From UBA1067 sp050874585 (GTDB taxonomy: Bacteria > Verrucomicrobiota > Kiritimatiellia > RFP12 > UBA1067), in the NCBI GenBank assembly GCA_050874585.1, contig JBNMKZ010000006.1:1-64000 (forward strand): a stretch of 64,000 nucleotides of DNA. Direction: 5' to 3'. Shown piece after piece: positions 1-10,000 of this stretch. How positions within the stretch are numbered: position 1 is the stretch's first letter; each line of letters starts with the position of its first letter. Position numbers and translations under genes: made by a program. The notes beneath the pieces were generated by a model that was not told the DNA's origin, ran no database searches, and was given only the letters and a program-made list of their open reading frames with translations.

Positions 1-115
1 AGCTGAGGGTGTCGGGTTGCGCAAGCTGAGGGTGTCGGGTTGCGCAAGCTGAGGGTGTCGGGTTGCGCAAGCTGAGGGTGTCGGGTTGCGCAAGCTGAGG
101 GTGTCGGGTTGCGCA
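1..115. repeat. 23-bp tandem repeat, five exact copies
   Basis: Five identical 23-bp units start at 1, 24, 47, 70 and 93. The array begins at the window edge, so more copies may lie upstream. Each unit contains the 8-bp palindrome TTGCGCAA, so the core TGCGCA recurs at 18, 41, 64, 87 and 110. The same core appears at 22-bp spacing in other intergenic arrays of this window. No coding function is seen. Confidence 0.95.
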
Positions 116-185
116 ACCTAAGGGAAGAGGGTGCGATTGACGGCATGACGGCAAAAGGATGGGGACTGCGCCCTCGAACCCCCGC

Positions 186-229
186 AAACCGCCGCGCAAG
201 CCCACAAGCAAGCGGTTTTTTGGTATAAT
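186..229 (+). promoter_or_regulatory. Extended -10 promoter after a weak hairpin
   Basis: TGGTATAAT at 221-229 matches an extended -10 element (TGn-TATAAT). It follows a T-run, and the segment AAACCGC (186-192) can pair with GCGGTTT (212-218), resembling a terminator stem. The segment before the promoter resembles those at 22810-22852 and 35320-35362. It places the transcription start near 236, which argues that the following gene starts at 264 rather than at the upstream in-frame ATG at 159. Confidence 0.7.
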
Positions 230-263
230 ATTCACTTTCAAGAGTTTTAATAGAATTTGTGCC

Positions 264-2060
264 ATGGCGAACAAGACTCACAATCGTAAAAACTTAACGG
301 GTGCGGGGGGCGTGTCGTCACGCAAAAATGCCTTTTTCCCCCTGGCGGCTTTTCTTCTTCTTTCTCTGACGGTGATAGCGGCGGAGACTATGTTGCCGTC
401 GGCAACGGTAGATGTGTCCGTCACGCTGAAGCCCGGCTGGAACGCGTTTTATGTGCCAGTTGCGCCGCGTGAAACGGCGGATGAGACGTTCGCCGACTGG
501 CCTGTTCCGTCCGTCTCCCTCTACAGTTCGCGGGTGTTCCTTGAGACGCGTTCGACCGAAGGCGGCGTTACGGGCGAAACGGTGACGCGCACCCCGTTCC
601 TGATTTGGACGCGTGAAGCCCCCGCCGCCTCGTCTCTTTCCTCTCTTGTGGGCGATTCGGTTCTCGTCTGCTGCAACACGGGGACGGTGGCGTATGTCGC
701 CTATCTTCGGGGCGTACCGGCTGCGCCGCGTGTCGCGTGGCATGTCTCGAACTCGTCGGGCGAGACGCTCAACTACGTCGGCGTGGGGATGAACCCGGGC
801 GCAAAGGTCAAGGCCTCCACCTGGTTTGCGGGGTGCACATCCGTGCGCGGCGGTTTGTTCTACAAACTGTCGGGGACGGATGAGAGTTCGCCGCGTGTCT
901 CGTCGCTTGCGGGATTTGGCGCGACGGCATCCGCAATGCTCTCGGACGGCATGGCCGTTCTGGTCCCGGGCGCGGCGATTTCGGAATGGTCGGGTCCGCT
1001 GTACGTGACGCCCCGTGATGGCGTTGATTTCGGCGACTCGCGCACGACGGACGAGGTGTCAATCCGCAATGACGGCGCGGCGGAAAAGACGGTGACGCTG
1101 TCGCTTGTGTCGTCTTCCGATGGCGCGGAGCCGATGGCGCTGCTGGTACGAGATGCCGCGGAGGCGGTTGTGAACCCGGACTGGCTGTCCCTGACCGTCA
1201 ATGGCGACGGGCTGACGCGGACGCTTGCGACGGGCGAGACATGGCGCGTTTCACTGGCACTCGACCGGACGAAGCTGCTCGGGACAGGGGCGCGGCTCAG
1301 TTCGATTCTGCGCGTTGCCGAAGTCGGTGGGACGGAAATGCGCGTCAACTTTCCCGTGTCGGCGACAGCTGCGCGGGAGGAGAATACCTGGCCAAGCGGA
1401 CTGTGGGCGGTCGATCTTGAACTGGACCGCGTGTCGCGCTATGTGACGGACGACACGCGCGTGGACGGTGTCAAGGCGGGTGGCAAGATGAAGCTCCGCC
1501 TTTATGTCCACGTGGATGCGCAGGGCGTGACGCGCCTGTTGTCGCGGGTGACGATTGCCGGGACGCAGAAGTCGGACGGGACAATCTCACGGACGGCCTT
1601 CGGTCCGCAGGCGACCTTGCCGGCGGGGCTTGACTATGCGCGGCGTCTTACGTCCGCCGCGCTGCCGGTTGACTTGGATGCGCTTTTGCCGACGGGCGGC
1701 TCGAAGTGGGGCGAGAAGCAGACGTTTGACTACCGAATCGCCGCGAAAAGTCCGTCAAATCCGTTCCGTCATCCGTTGCATCCGATGTTCGATGGAAAGG
1801 ACGCGAACTTCGAGCCGTTGCCGTACGATGGCGACGACTTCAGGAACTATGCGAATACGGTGAAGCCCGAACTCTTCTCGCTGGGCGGGCAGGTCGTGCT
1901 GGAGCCGGACGCGACGACGGGCACGGCGTGGTCGCCGCAGGAGACGGTGTCGGGTTCGTGTGACTGGATTTACACGGGGCTAATGCGGCAGGGGTCCGTC
2001 AAGGCCACGGGACGCTTTACGGCGCAGCGCGTCGTCCCCGGCGTTGCCCTGGGGCTGTGA
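264..2060 (+). CDS. Secreted protein of unknown function (first gene of surface-protein run)
   Basis: I do not recognise this protein. The reading frame is open from 159, but the promoter at 221-229 lies inside that extension, so the ATG at 264 is preferred and gives about 598 residues. There is no strong Shine-Dalgarno. Residues about 20-40 form a hydrophobic stretch ending in AA-E, consistent with a signal peptide. The mature part is rich in Val, Thr, Ser and Gly and looks all-beta, with a segment around residues 260-365 that may be an immunoglobulin-like or ASPM-type fold (SIRNDGAAEKTVTLSLV). No catalytic motif is visible. It heads a likely operon of secreted proteins ending near 13642, so a surface role is inferred. 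Confidence 0.75.
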   Translation: MANKTHNRKNLTGAGGVSSRKNAFFPLAAFLLLSLTVIAAETMLPSATVDVSVTLKPGWNAFYVPVAPRETADETFADWPVPSVSLYSSRVFLETRSTEGGVTGETVTRTPFLIWTREAPAASSLSSLVGDSVLVCCNTGTVAYVAYLRGVPAAPRVAWHVSNSSGETLNYVGVGMNPGAKVKASTWFAGCTSVRGGLFYKLSGTDESSPRVSSLAGFGATASAMLSDGMAVLVPGAAISEWSGPLYVTPRDGVDFGDSRTTDEVSIRNDGAAEKTVTLSLVSSSDGAEPMALLVRDAAEAVVNPDWLSLTVNGDGLTRTLATGETWRVSLALDRTKLLGTGARLSSILRVAEVGGTEMRVNFPVSATAAREENTWPSGLWAVDLELDRVSRYVTDDTRVDGVKAGGKMKLRLYVHVDAQGVTRLLSRVTIAGTQKSDGTISRTAFGPQATLPAGLDYARRLTSAALPVDLDALLPTGGSKWGEKQTFDYRIAAKSPSNPFRHPLHPMFDGKDANFEPLPYDGDDFRNYANTVKPELFSLGGQVVLEPDATTGTAWSPQETVSGSCDWIYTGLMRQGSVKATGRFTAQRVVPGVALGL

Positions 2061-2159
2061 GGGCGGTATGGGACGGACGGGACGGATGTGACACACACGC
2101 GACCAAGAACCGAGACAGGAGAACATAAGAGGAAACCCAAGGTGATGAAAGGCGAGAAA

Positions 2160-2879
2160 ATGAACGAAGTGGCTAATCAGCCTGCCGCCGCAGGCCGTCC
2201 GCTTCCCATTATTTTGCCTCATGGCGGGTACCGCAAGTTGATTGTCTATCGCAAAAGCGACATCATCTACGAGGGAACGGTTGTCTTCTGTCGGCGGTTT
2301 CTGCCGGCGCACGGCGACCGTACGGTCGATCAGATGACGCAGGCTGCACGTAGTTGCAAGCAGAACATCGCCGAGGGGAGCGCGGCTTCGGGGACGTCGA
2401 AGGAGACCGAGATTAAGCTCACCAATGTGGCGCGGGCGACTCTTGACGAATTGATTGAAGACTATCTCGATTGGCTCAAGGTACATGGCTTTGAGCCGTG
2501 GCCGACGGACGATGTGCGCCGTGTGGCCGCACGTGACTTTGCAAAAGAACACGCGGACTGGACCGACTGGAAGCCGTTCTTCGCGACGCGTCCACCGGAG
2601 ACGGTGGCGAATCTCATGTTGACGCTCTGCCACCAGACGCGCTATCTGCTGGATCGCATGCTGGCGCGGCAGGAGGCGGATTTCACGCGTTTCGGCGGTG
2701 TGCGCGAGCGGATGCACGCCGTCCGTACGGCGGCACGCGGCGAAAACTGGGAGACGGGTGTCTACTCGCGCCTTGATGCGGCGGGTGATGTCGCCGAACT
2801 CACGGCCTGTGCGTTGGAGATCAAGCACCGCGTTGACCAGGCCGTTGCCGCGCTCAAGCGCCGGAAGGGGTGGCGGTAG
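2160..2879 (+). CDS. Four-helix-bundle suffix-domain protein
   Basis: The family of four-helix-bundle proteins with a suffix domain is recognisable from the run GGYRKL, followed by QMTQAARSCKQNIAEGS, ASGTSKETEIKLTNVARATL and DELIEDYLDWL in the first half. About 239 residues are predicted from the ATG at 2160. An ATG at 2145 and a GTG at 2088 are possible alternatives. There is no signal peptide, so it is cytoplasmic, unlike its neighbours. Relatives are 23S rRNA intervening-sequence-type bundle proteins and the Avd accessory protein of diversity-generating retroelements. No reverse transcriptase is present here, so its role is unknown. It lies about 100 bp after one secreted-protein gene and about 115 bp before the next. 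Confidence 0.8.
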   Translation: MNEVANQPAAAGRPLPIILPHGGYRKLIVYRKSDIIYEGTVVFCRRFLPAHGDRTVDQMTQAARSCKQNIAEGSAASGTSKETEIKLTNVARATLDELIEDYLDWLKVHGFEPWPTDDVRRVAARDFAKEHADWTDWKPFFATRPPETVANLMLTLCHQTRYLLDRMLARQEADFTRFGGVRERMHAVRTAARGENWETGVYSRLDAAGDVAELTACALEIKHRVDQAVAALKRRKGWR

Positions 2880-2995
2880 GTAGTGTGCGCGAGACGGACA
2901 GGACGCACGCGACTTTTTGAAGAAGAAGAAATAGAAGCGAATTTAAAACCAGAGGATTAGAAAACAGCAAGCGAACTTAAAAGGAAACCAGAAAA

Positions 2996-4057
2996 ATGAA
3001 ATTCAACAATCAATTCAAGTCGGTTCTGTCGCGTCAGTCCCACGCGTCGCGTCCGTCCCGTGCGCGGAGCCTTCGCGCCTTTCTCGCGGTGGCGTGTGCG
3101 GCCTTTTCGGTGGCGGCATCGGCTGTGCCCGTGTCCGTGGCCTATCAGGGTGTCCTGCGCAATGCCCAAGGTGGCGTGATTGCAGATCGTCAGCAGACGA
3201 TTGAGTTCCGTCTCTACAAGGAGGCCACGGGCGAGACGACATCCGCCCTCTGGGGGCGCTCGGTCGCCGTGCTCCTCGACACGAACGGGCTCTTCAATGT
3301 TTCGCTTGAGGATGGCAACGGCTCCGTGCTGGAGTCCACGGCCTACACGAATCTCGTCTCGGCGCTCAAGGCCGCCCGCACGACCAACCTCTTCGTGGGT
3401 CTGACCGTCGTCAACAGCTCCGGCGAAATTGCGCCGCGTCAGCAGATTCTCTCCGTTCCCTACGCGACGTTTGCGCAGGATGTCGACGCCGCCTCTGGCG
3501 ACTTCCGCGTCTCGGGCCGTGCGGTCGTCAAGGATCTTGAGGTCTCGAACAAGGCCGCGTTCAAGGGCGCGGTCGAGTTTGCGCAGGATGTCGCGATTGA
3601 CAAGAAGCTGACCGTTTCGGGTGGACTCAAGGTCGCGGCGGGCGGCGGCATCGAGGGCTACGGCACGATTCCCGTCGGCGGCATCATCATGTGGAGTGGT
3701 CGCACCGTTCCCGACGGCTGGGCGCTTTGCGACGGAAACAATGGAACGCCGAATTTGGTCGATCGGTTTGTAATGGGGGCGACGACGGCCAAGATTGGTG
3801 GAACGGGCGGTAAATCGTCGATTAATCTGACAATCAACCAGTTGCCGCCGCATCGGCACGAGTATTTTGGCGACGACCAGATTCATGGCCGCGACGCTGA
3901 GACGACGTGGGCTTCGCGCTATGTTGGTGGCTACGACGCCGACAGTAGCAAAAAGGGCGACGCACAGGTGTATTGGTCTGGCTCGACAGGCAATGGGGAT
4001 GCGATCGATATTCTGCCGCCTTACTATCGGCTCGCGTTCATCATGCGCGTGAAGTAA
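2996..4057 (+). CDS. Secreted protein with phage tail-collar-like C-terminus
   Basis: The N-terminus has a long basic region and a hydrophobic stretch ending near residue 43 (SVAASA), consistent with a signal peptide. Next comes a beta-rich domain starting VSVAYQGVLRNAQGG, a pattern common in bacterial fibre-like surface proteins. Residues about 220-353 look like a phage tail-collar domain: PVGGIIMWSG, PDGWALCDG, LVDRFVMG, LPPHRH and a final ILPPYYRLAFIMRV. His286 and His288 form the HxH pair that coordinates metal in T4 short-fibre-type trimers. The SD is a weak AAGGAA run upstream. An adhesin or fibre tip on the cell surface is inferred. It is not evidence of a prophage, since no other phage gene is nearby. 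Confidence 0.75.
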   Translation: MKFNNQFKSVLSRQSHASRPSRARSLRAFLAVACAAFSVAASAVPVSVAYQGVLRNAQGGVIADRQQTIEFRLYKEATGETTSALWGRSVAVLLDTNGLFNVSLEDGNGSVLESTAYTNLVSALKAARTTNLFVGLTVVNSSGEIAPRQQILSVPYATFAQDVDAASGDFRVSGRAVVKDLEVSNKAAFKGAVEFAQDVAIDKKLTVSGGLKVAAGGGIEGYGTIPVGGIIMWSGRTVPDGWALCDGNNGTPNLVDRFVMGATTAKIGGTGGKSSINLTINQLPPHRHEYFGDDQIHGRDAETTWASRYVGGYDADSSKKGDAQVYWSGSTGNGDAIDILPPYYRLAFIMRVK

Positions 4058-4085
4058 AAAACGAATTCCTTCTTTTCGGACTACC

Positions 4086-7000
4086 ATGAAGCGTCTTCTC
4101 CTTTACCTATTGGCTGCGGCTGCCGCCGTCCCCTGGCCGGGACTGGCGGCGGACGAAAAGCCGTCCTACTCTCTCGCCCTCCCGACGGCCGCCGTCCTGC
4201 GCAATACGGATGACGTGGCGGCGAACGAGTGGCTCGCGTCGAACCGCACGATTTCCGTCGTCTCCTGTGCATCTGCCGCGCCGACGGCTTCGTCTGCGAC
4301 GATTGCGGGCAATCCCGTTCTTCGGCTCGACTCGTGCGAGGCGGGCTTTGCGTTCGAGCGCATCAAGCCGGAGGTCTGGCTCGGCGGGACGCTGATTGCG
4401 CCGGCCGGGACGGACTGGACGAAGACTTACGAGGCCTATCTTGCGGCGGGTGGCGAGAAGACGGCGTTCATCTTTGATCCGCAGGGCAAGCGCGTCTATG
4501 CGCAGGTGGGCGGTACGCACGAGTTCACGTGGGTGCTCTCGGACGGCACGCGGCAGACGCGCAACTACGTCATCTCGTCCATTTGCGAGGGGCGGCCCTA
4601 TCGGATGTTCTGGACGGACGACCCGTACAATGCGCCGCCCGTCAACATGAGCGGACGCTACATCCGCCTTTTCGGTCCGGACGAGATTGTCAAGCCCGTC
4701 TACGGGACGCAGGTCGTGGACCAGAATGGCCAGCGTGTCACGAACTCGAATGTCATCGTCAGCGGCGTCTTTCTTGACTCGTCCTCGTCGTGCCTTTACG
4801 CACGCGGCAAGGTCTCGGGGCAGTTCCTCGTTGCATTCTACGACTCCGGTTCCTATGAAAAGCTTCAGCGCATGCAGGTGGTTGAGGTCGGTGAACCCGG
4901 TGTCAACTATATGAAGGGCTATGTCGGCGAGAAGATTGAACCGTACGGCACGGGCTATGACACGGCGGGGCTTTACCCGTCCCCCGTCACGCTCGGTTCG
5001 GATGCGAACGACACCTCGGGAACCTACTACTATCAGCACAAGGGCACCTATTCCTACAGTCCGAAGAACAACTGGGTTTATCCGCTGCGGACGACGGAAG
5101 GGGAGGCCTGGCGGTTGGACGTCTACTGGATGGAGACCGACGCGCATGGCATCAGCTGGCCGTTCGAACGATGCAACTATGACTGCTCGTGGCCGACGAA
5201 CCGTGCTGCGATGCTCATCGCAGGTGCCCCCGTCAAGTTGCCGAGTGAGTACTCCGTGACGCTCAGTTCGTTCCAGGAGCCGGAGGGGCACGCTCGCGCA
5301 CCTGAAGGCACCATTTTCAAGACGCAGGGCGCGGGCTTTTCGTTGCTCAAGGTCGGCGGACAGGATAATGTCTGGTTCATTCCCGTGCGTACGATTGAGC
5401 GGGCGGACACGAACTTCTTCACCCTCGCCGAAAGCGAGTGGTTTGTCGGCGATGAACTGCGGCCACGCGGCGGTTCCGTGCGCGGAACGGCGAACGGCTA
5501 TATGCCCGAGATCGACATGACGGTTCCGGGTCTTCTGAACCTCGCCGAGTCGGGCGACAACTACAATCCGAACCTTTACTACGACTGGACGGCGACCTCG
5601 AACGATCTTGCGTCCGTCATCTACGCGGTCAATACCGTTCCGGCCTCCGCGAAGCCGCTGGAGGTCTGGTGGTCGTCGACCGTCCAGCAGGAGGGAATGT
5701 CGAAGCCGATTTCCTTCCCGTCGCTGGTGCAGCGCTATCGGATTGCGTGGCCGGCGGTCGACCAGGTGCCACAGATTGTCCTTGCCTCGCAGCAGGGCGG
5801 TGCCGGGACGACGCGCTATGAGACGGGTGCGAGCGCCAGTTTCGACAGTGCGGAAGCGACGCTCGCGCTGCCGAATGCCTATGCCTTCCATTCGATGGGC
5901 GGTTCGATTTCGTTTTGGGCGAACGCCGAGGAACTGTCCGCTTCGGGCGACGTGCTGTCGCTCGGGACGGCGAACGATGCGCCGCTGACGGCGCACGTGA
6001 CGGCCGACTTTGATGCGACGGCTGGGCGTGTCGCCTACAGCCTTGCGCTCACGGATGACGCGGGCGGTCTTGCGTCGCTTGCAACGCCGGCGCTCACGAC
6101 GGACGGTTGGCACAAGGTCGTTTTCTCGTTCGGGTCGTCGAACCTGACGGCGTTCGTGGACGGCACGAGTGCCGCGTCGACGACGGTTGCGCGCGCGGCA
6201 TTCGGCGGCTTTTTGGCGGGCAACCGTCTGGGCGGTGGAAACGCCGCCGTCGGGCTCGACCTTGACGATGTCGCCGTTTGGGCACGCACGTTTGATGCGG
6301 ATGCCGCTTCGAACACGCTTTATTCCGTCCTCTCGGGCAATGAGGATGCGCTGACGTTTGCCTTTCTGTTCGAGGATAACGATTTGGAGCCGACCTTCGC
6401 CAATGTGCCGCGCACGGCGACTGACCATGTATCGGGGCGGACGTTCGATGCGGTGCACATCCTGCGGGCGACGCCGGGTGCACCCGTTCTCGGCACAGGT
6501 GTCTTCGCGGCGGATTCGACCCCGGTCGTCTACCGTCAGCCCGATGCCTCGAAGCCCGGGTACAATCCGAATGAGGAGCACGCCTTCATGGCATCTGGCG
6601 CGGGTGGTTACTACGCTTGGGCACTGCGCTGCGACCTCAATACGGACGAGACGTCCGAGCCGTTCGTCCTGGCTCAGTGCGTGTTGAACGGGCGGGCGGC
6701 CATGCGGGCGTTCTCGGTTCTCCTCACGAACGAGGTCTATACGGCGCTCGCGGCGGATGTGGATGCCGGGCACATGCTGCCGGGTCCGCATCCGATTGAC
6801 CTCCTCGACACGCCATGGTGCCCGAAGGTTCGCTGGGATGCGGTGGACGGCCAGCCCTATGCGAGCGCCTTCCGCGACCGCAAGGGCCAGGTCTGGGCGC
6901 GTGCGGCGGGGGCGATTCCGATTCGGATGTACTACCGCAATCAGGACGGATTCGACTATCCGAGCCTCTCGGCACCGCCTCCCGTCAATGCGGAGATTCC

Positions 7001-10000
7001 GTGGCTGTCGGAGCTGGGGCAAACGCCGAACGCGCATACGCTCGACAACACGCCGGCCCTTTGGACGTGGCGCGTCGCGTGGCCGTCGGGCGTGCCGACG
7101 ATGCGCATTGGCGAGACGCTGACGACTGCAGCGAATGGACTGCCAGAAGTCTGGAACGCGAAGTCGGTGGCCGTCGTCTGGCCGCAGGGTGAAACGGATA
7201 CGGTGCGGCTCTGGGACCCGACCGTGGCGCGTGAGTCCGGCAAGGAAGGCTACAAGACCGTGTCGGACCTGCTCGCCGATTTCGGCTTCTCGGTGGATGC
7301 GGGCAATGTCAAGCTCCGAGCGGGCAAGTATACGTTCAAGGACTTGCCGCCGTCCATTGGCGATCGCTTCTACGTTGACGTCAGCAAGACGGTCACGAAC
7401 TGCGTGACGCTCATCGGCAAGCTGGAGACGAATGCGGGCGGCTCCATCCTCTGGCCGAATGTCGGCAACCAGGCCGAGATTGAGGCGTTGAAGGGCTTGG
7501 CGCCGGAAGGTCTGGAGACTTCAAAGCGCATGGCATGGGAGAACTTGATTGACGGGCTGGGGCTGTCCGCGCCAGTCGTGCCGACGACGGTGACGGATCC
7601 GCTCGATCCGGATGTCGCCTACATGCCGCGTGACCACTACGCCCTCACGGCGATGGGCCAGACGAACTATGTTACGATTATTGAGAACGACGCGCCCGTC
7701 GGTAGCGGTCTCGGCCAGCTCGGGGTACAGGAAGGGGACGCAATCTCCATGCACGTCTTCGCCGTGACGAACCGCTACTATGCGGGGCGTGTCATTGCAC
7801 GGGAAGATCCCCTGAACCTCCTCTCGCAGAAACTCGCCATCCTCTACACCGAGTCGTTCGCCGGTGAGGCCGACGACTACGAGTTCGAGTGGAAGAAGGC
7901 GACGCCCACGGCTTCGGGTGCGATGCCGAAGGACTACACGAACGCCTATGCGCGTGTCTTCTCCGAGCCGGCCGAGATGCAGGGCCTCACGCGCTTTACG
8001 CTTGGCGAGCAGGGCGACACGCTCGCGAATCTCGTCAACACCTTCTACGTGATGCGCTACCGGGCCGTCAGCGGCGCGGCAAAGGAGACGATGGGTGACA
8101 CCTGGAGCGACTGGTGCGGGCCGACGCTCGCCGAGGGATGGATTCAGCGCGTCGTCAACAATGTGACACCGTTCACACAGCGTATGACCGACCTCTACGA
8201 GAACCGCGCCGAGACGGCCTCGTCGATGATTCAGGCCGCTGGCGGGCCGTACATGGGCGATGTTGCGCTCAGTCAGGATAACCTCACGTCCGTCGGGCTC
8301 ATCCAGCTTTACCAGACGCTTCTCAACAAGGCGGAGTCGATGTCCATTGCCTCCGGCTCGGCGCAGGGCGTAAACGACGCAGAAGTGAACAAGCAGCTGT
8401 TGCTCGCCGTGGAGCGCCTGGCCGACCTCTACACGCTACTCGGCAACGATGCCTACGCCGATGCGCTGAATCCAACGATTGGCTTCGGGTCTGACAATAT
8501 CAACTATGGCGCGGCATCGCCGGGGCTTTTCTGCTTCGACAATCAGGTGCCGACGCTCCTTGACGAGGAACTTGCGCTTTTGCGCGGGCGCACGGGCGCA
8601 AACAATCCGTCCGTTGAGACGGCTCCGTTCTACAACCGTCTCGTCTGGAATTTTACGCGTGGCATTACGGCGGGCGAGGTCGCCTACGCGATGAACTACA
8701 ACATCAACTCGTCGAACGGTGACGCGAAGATAGACGAGAATGACGCGGCACTTCAGTATCCGCAGGGGCATGGCGACGCATGGGGACACTACCTGAGCGG
8801 TCTCACGGCCTACTACCGCCTGTTGCGCAACCCGAACTTCACGTGGCCCGTCTCGCAGTCGCAGATGCTGGTCGCGGATGCCGTCGTTGATGTCGACTAC
8901 TACGACGAGGAGCGCTTCGCCGAGATTGCGAACAAGCTTGCCGTGACGGCGGCGGCGGTTGTCGATCGCACGGCCCGAAAGGCGTGGCGCGACAACGGCG
9001 GGGCGAACGGCGCGGGCTTCCTCGACGACGACACGGAGCGCAACTTCGGCTATGGCGAATGGGCGACACGAGGTGCAATTGGTGCCGTTGCGAACTGGAT
9101 GGTGGCGAATGCCATTCTGCCCGAGGCCGAGACGGCCGAGGCCTGCAGCCGCCTCGTCTTCGGTCCTGACACGTACCTGTCGAATACCAATCTGCCGCTG
9201 GCCGCCTCGTCTGACCTGGCGCACGGCTGGACATTCGAGTTCCAGGTCTCCGCACCGACCAACAGCCCGACGATTGGCGCGGGTTCGTTGCTGACGCTCT
9301 ACGGAACCTTCGATGAGGATGCGCTCACCGTTGGCCGTCCGACCTCGGATGAGACGGATGCGACTGTCGGCATCCTGACGCTGGCGGCGACGGGCGATGG
9401 TCAGGCAAAGGTCGTGGCCCAGAATCGCACCTACTATGTTGTTCCGGTCACCAACTACGTCACCGTCGTCGAGACGAATGCAACGGGGGAAGTCCTGACG
9501 ACGCCCGGTGTCGAGAAAGTCGTGTACGACACGCGATTTGACACGAAAATGATTCTTGATGGTGAGACGATCCCCTTGCCGGAAGGGGCGCTTGTTGCGC
9601 TTGATCGCACGGCTTCGGGCGCGACGACCTTGCGCGTCCTCGATCCGAAGGGGGCTTCGCTGGCGCAACTCGACCTTGGCACGAGGATTCGGTGCACGCG
9701 GCCGATGGCCATTTTCGGCGGCGGATTTACGGGGTCGATTGGTGAAATTCGCGGATGGGGTGCGTCCCGTTCGGATGCGGAACTCCAGGCGGCGCGCACC
9801 TATGTGAATCCGCGCGAGCCGACGCTCGTGTTCTATATTCGCGGCACAACGTGGCGCACGACGGATGAGACGCTGGTGGATGAGACCCCGGGCAATGACT
9901 GCCCGTGGGAAGTTGTGAACCCACAGTGGGCGAAAGTCTCCGAGTCGGGCCTGTCGCTTGCGTTCTCGGATGATGGGCTTCTGCGCATTGACCGCACGAC

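Noticed and set aside
159..263. Start of the first gene at the ATG at 159
   Set aside because: This extension would contain the promoter TGGTATAAT at 221-229 and is followed by a better signal peptide context from the ATG at 264.
2160..4057. Diversity-generating retroelement
   Set aside because: Only an Avd-like family member and a fibre-like gene are present; there is no reverse transcriptase, no template repeat pair and no C-type lectin target.
2996..4057. Prophage remnant
   Set aside because: A single collar-like domain on a signal-peptide protein, without integrase, capsid or terminase genes, is better read as a surface fibre.
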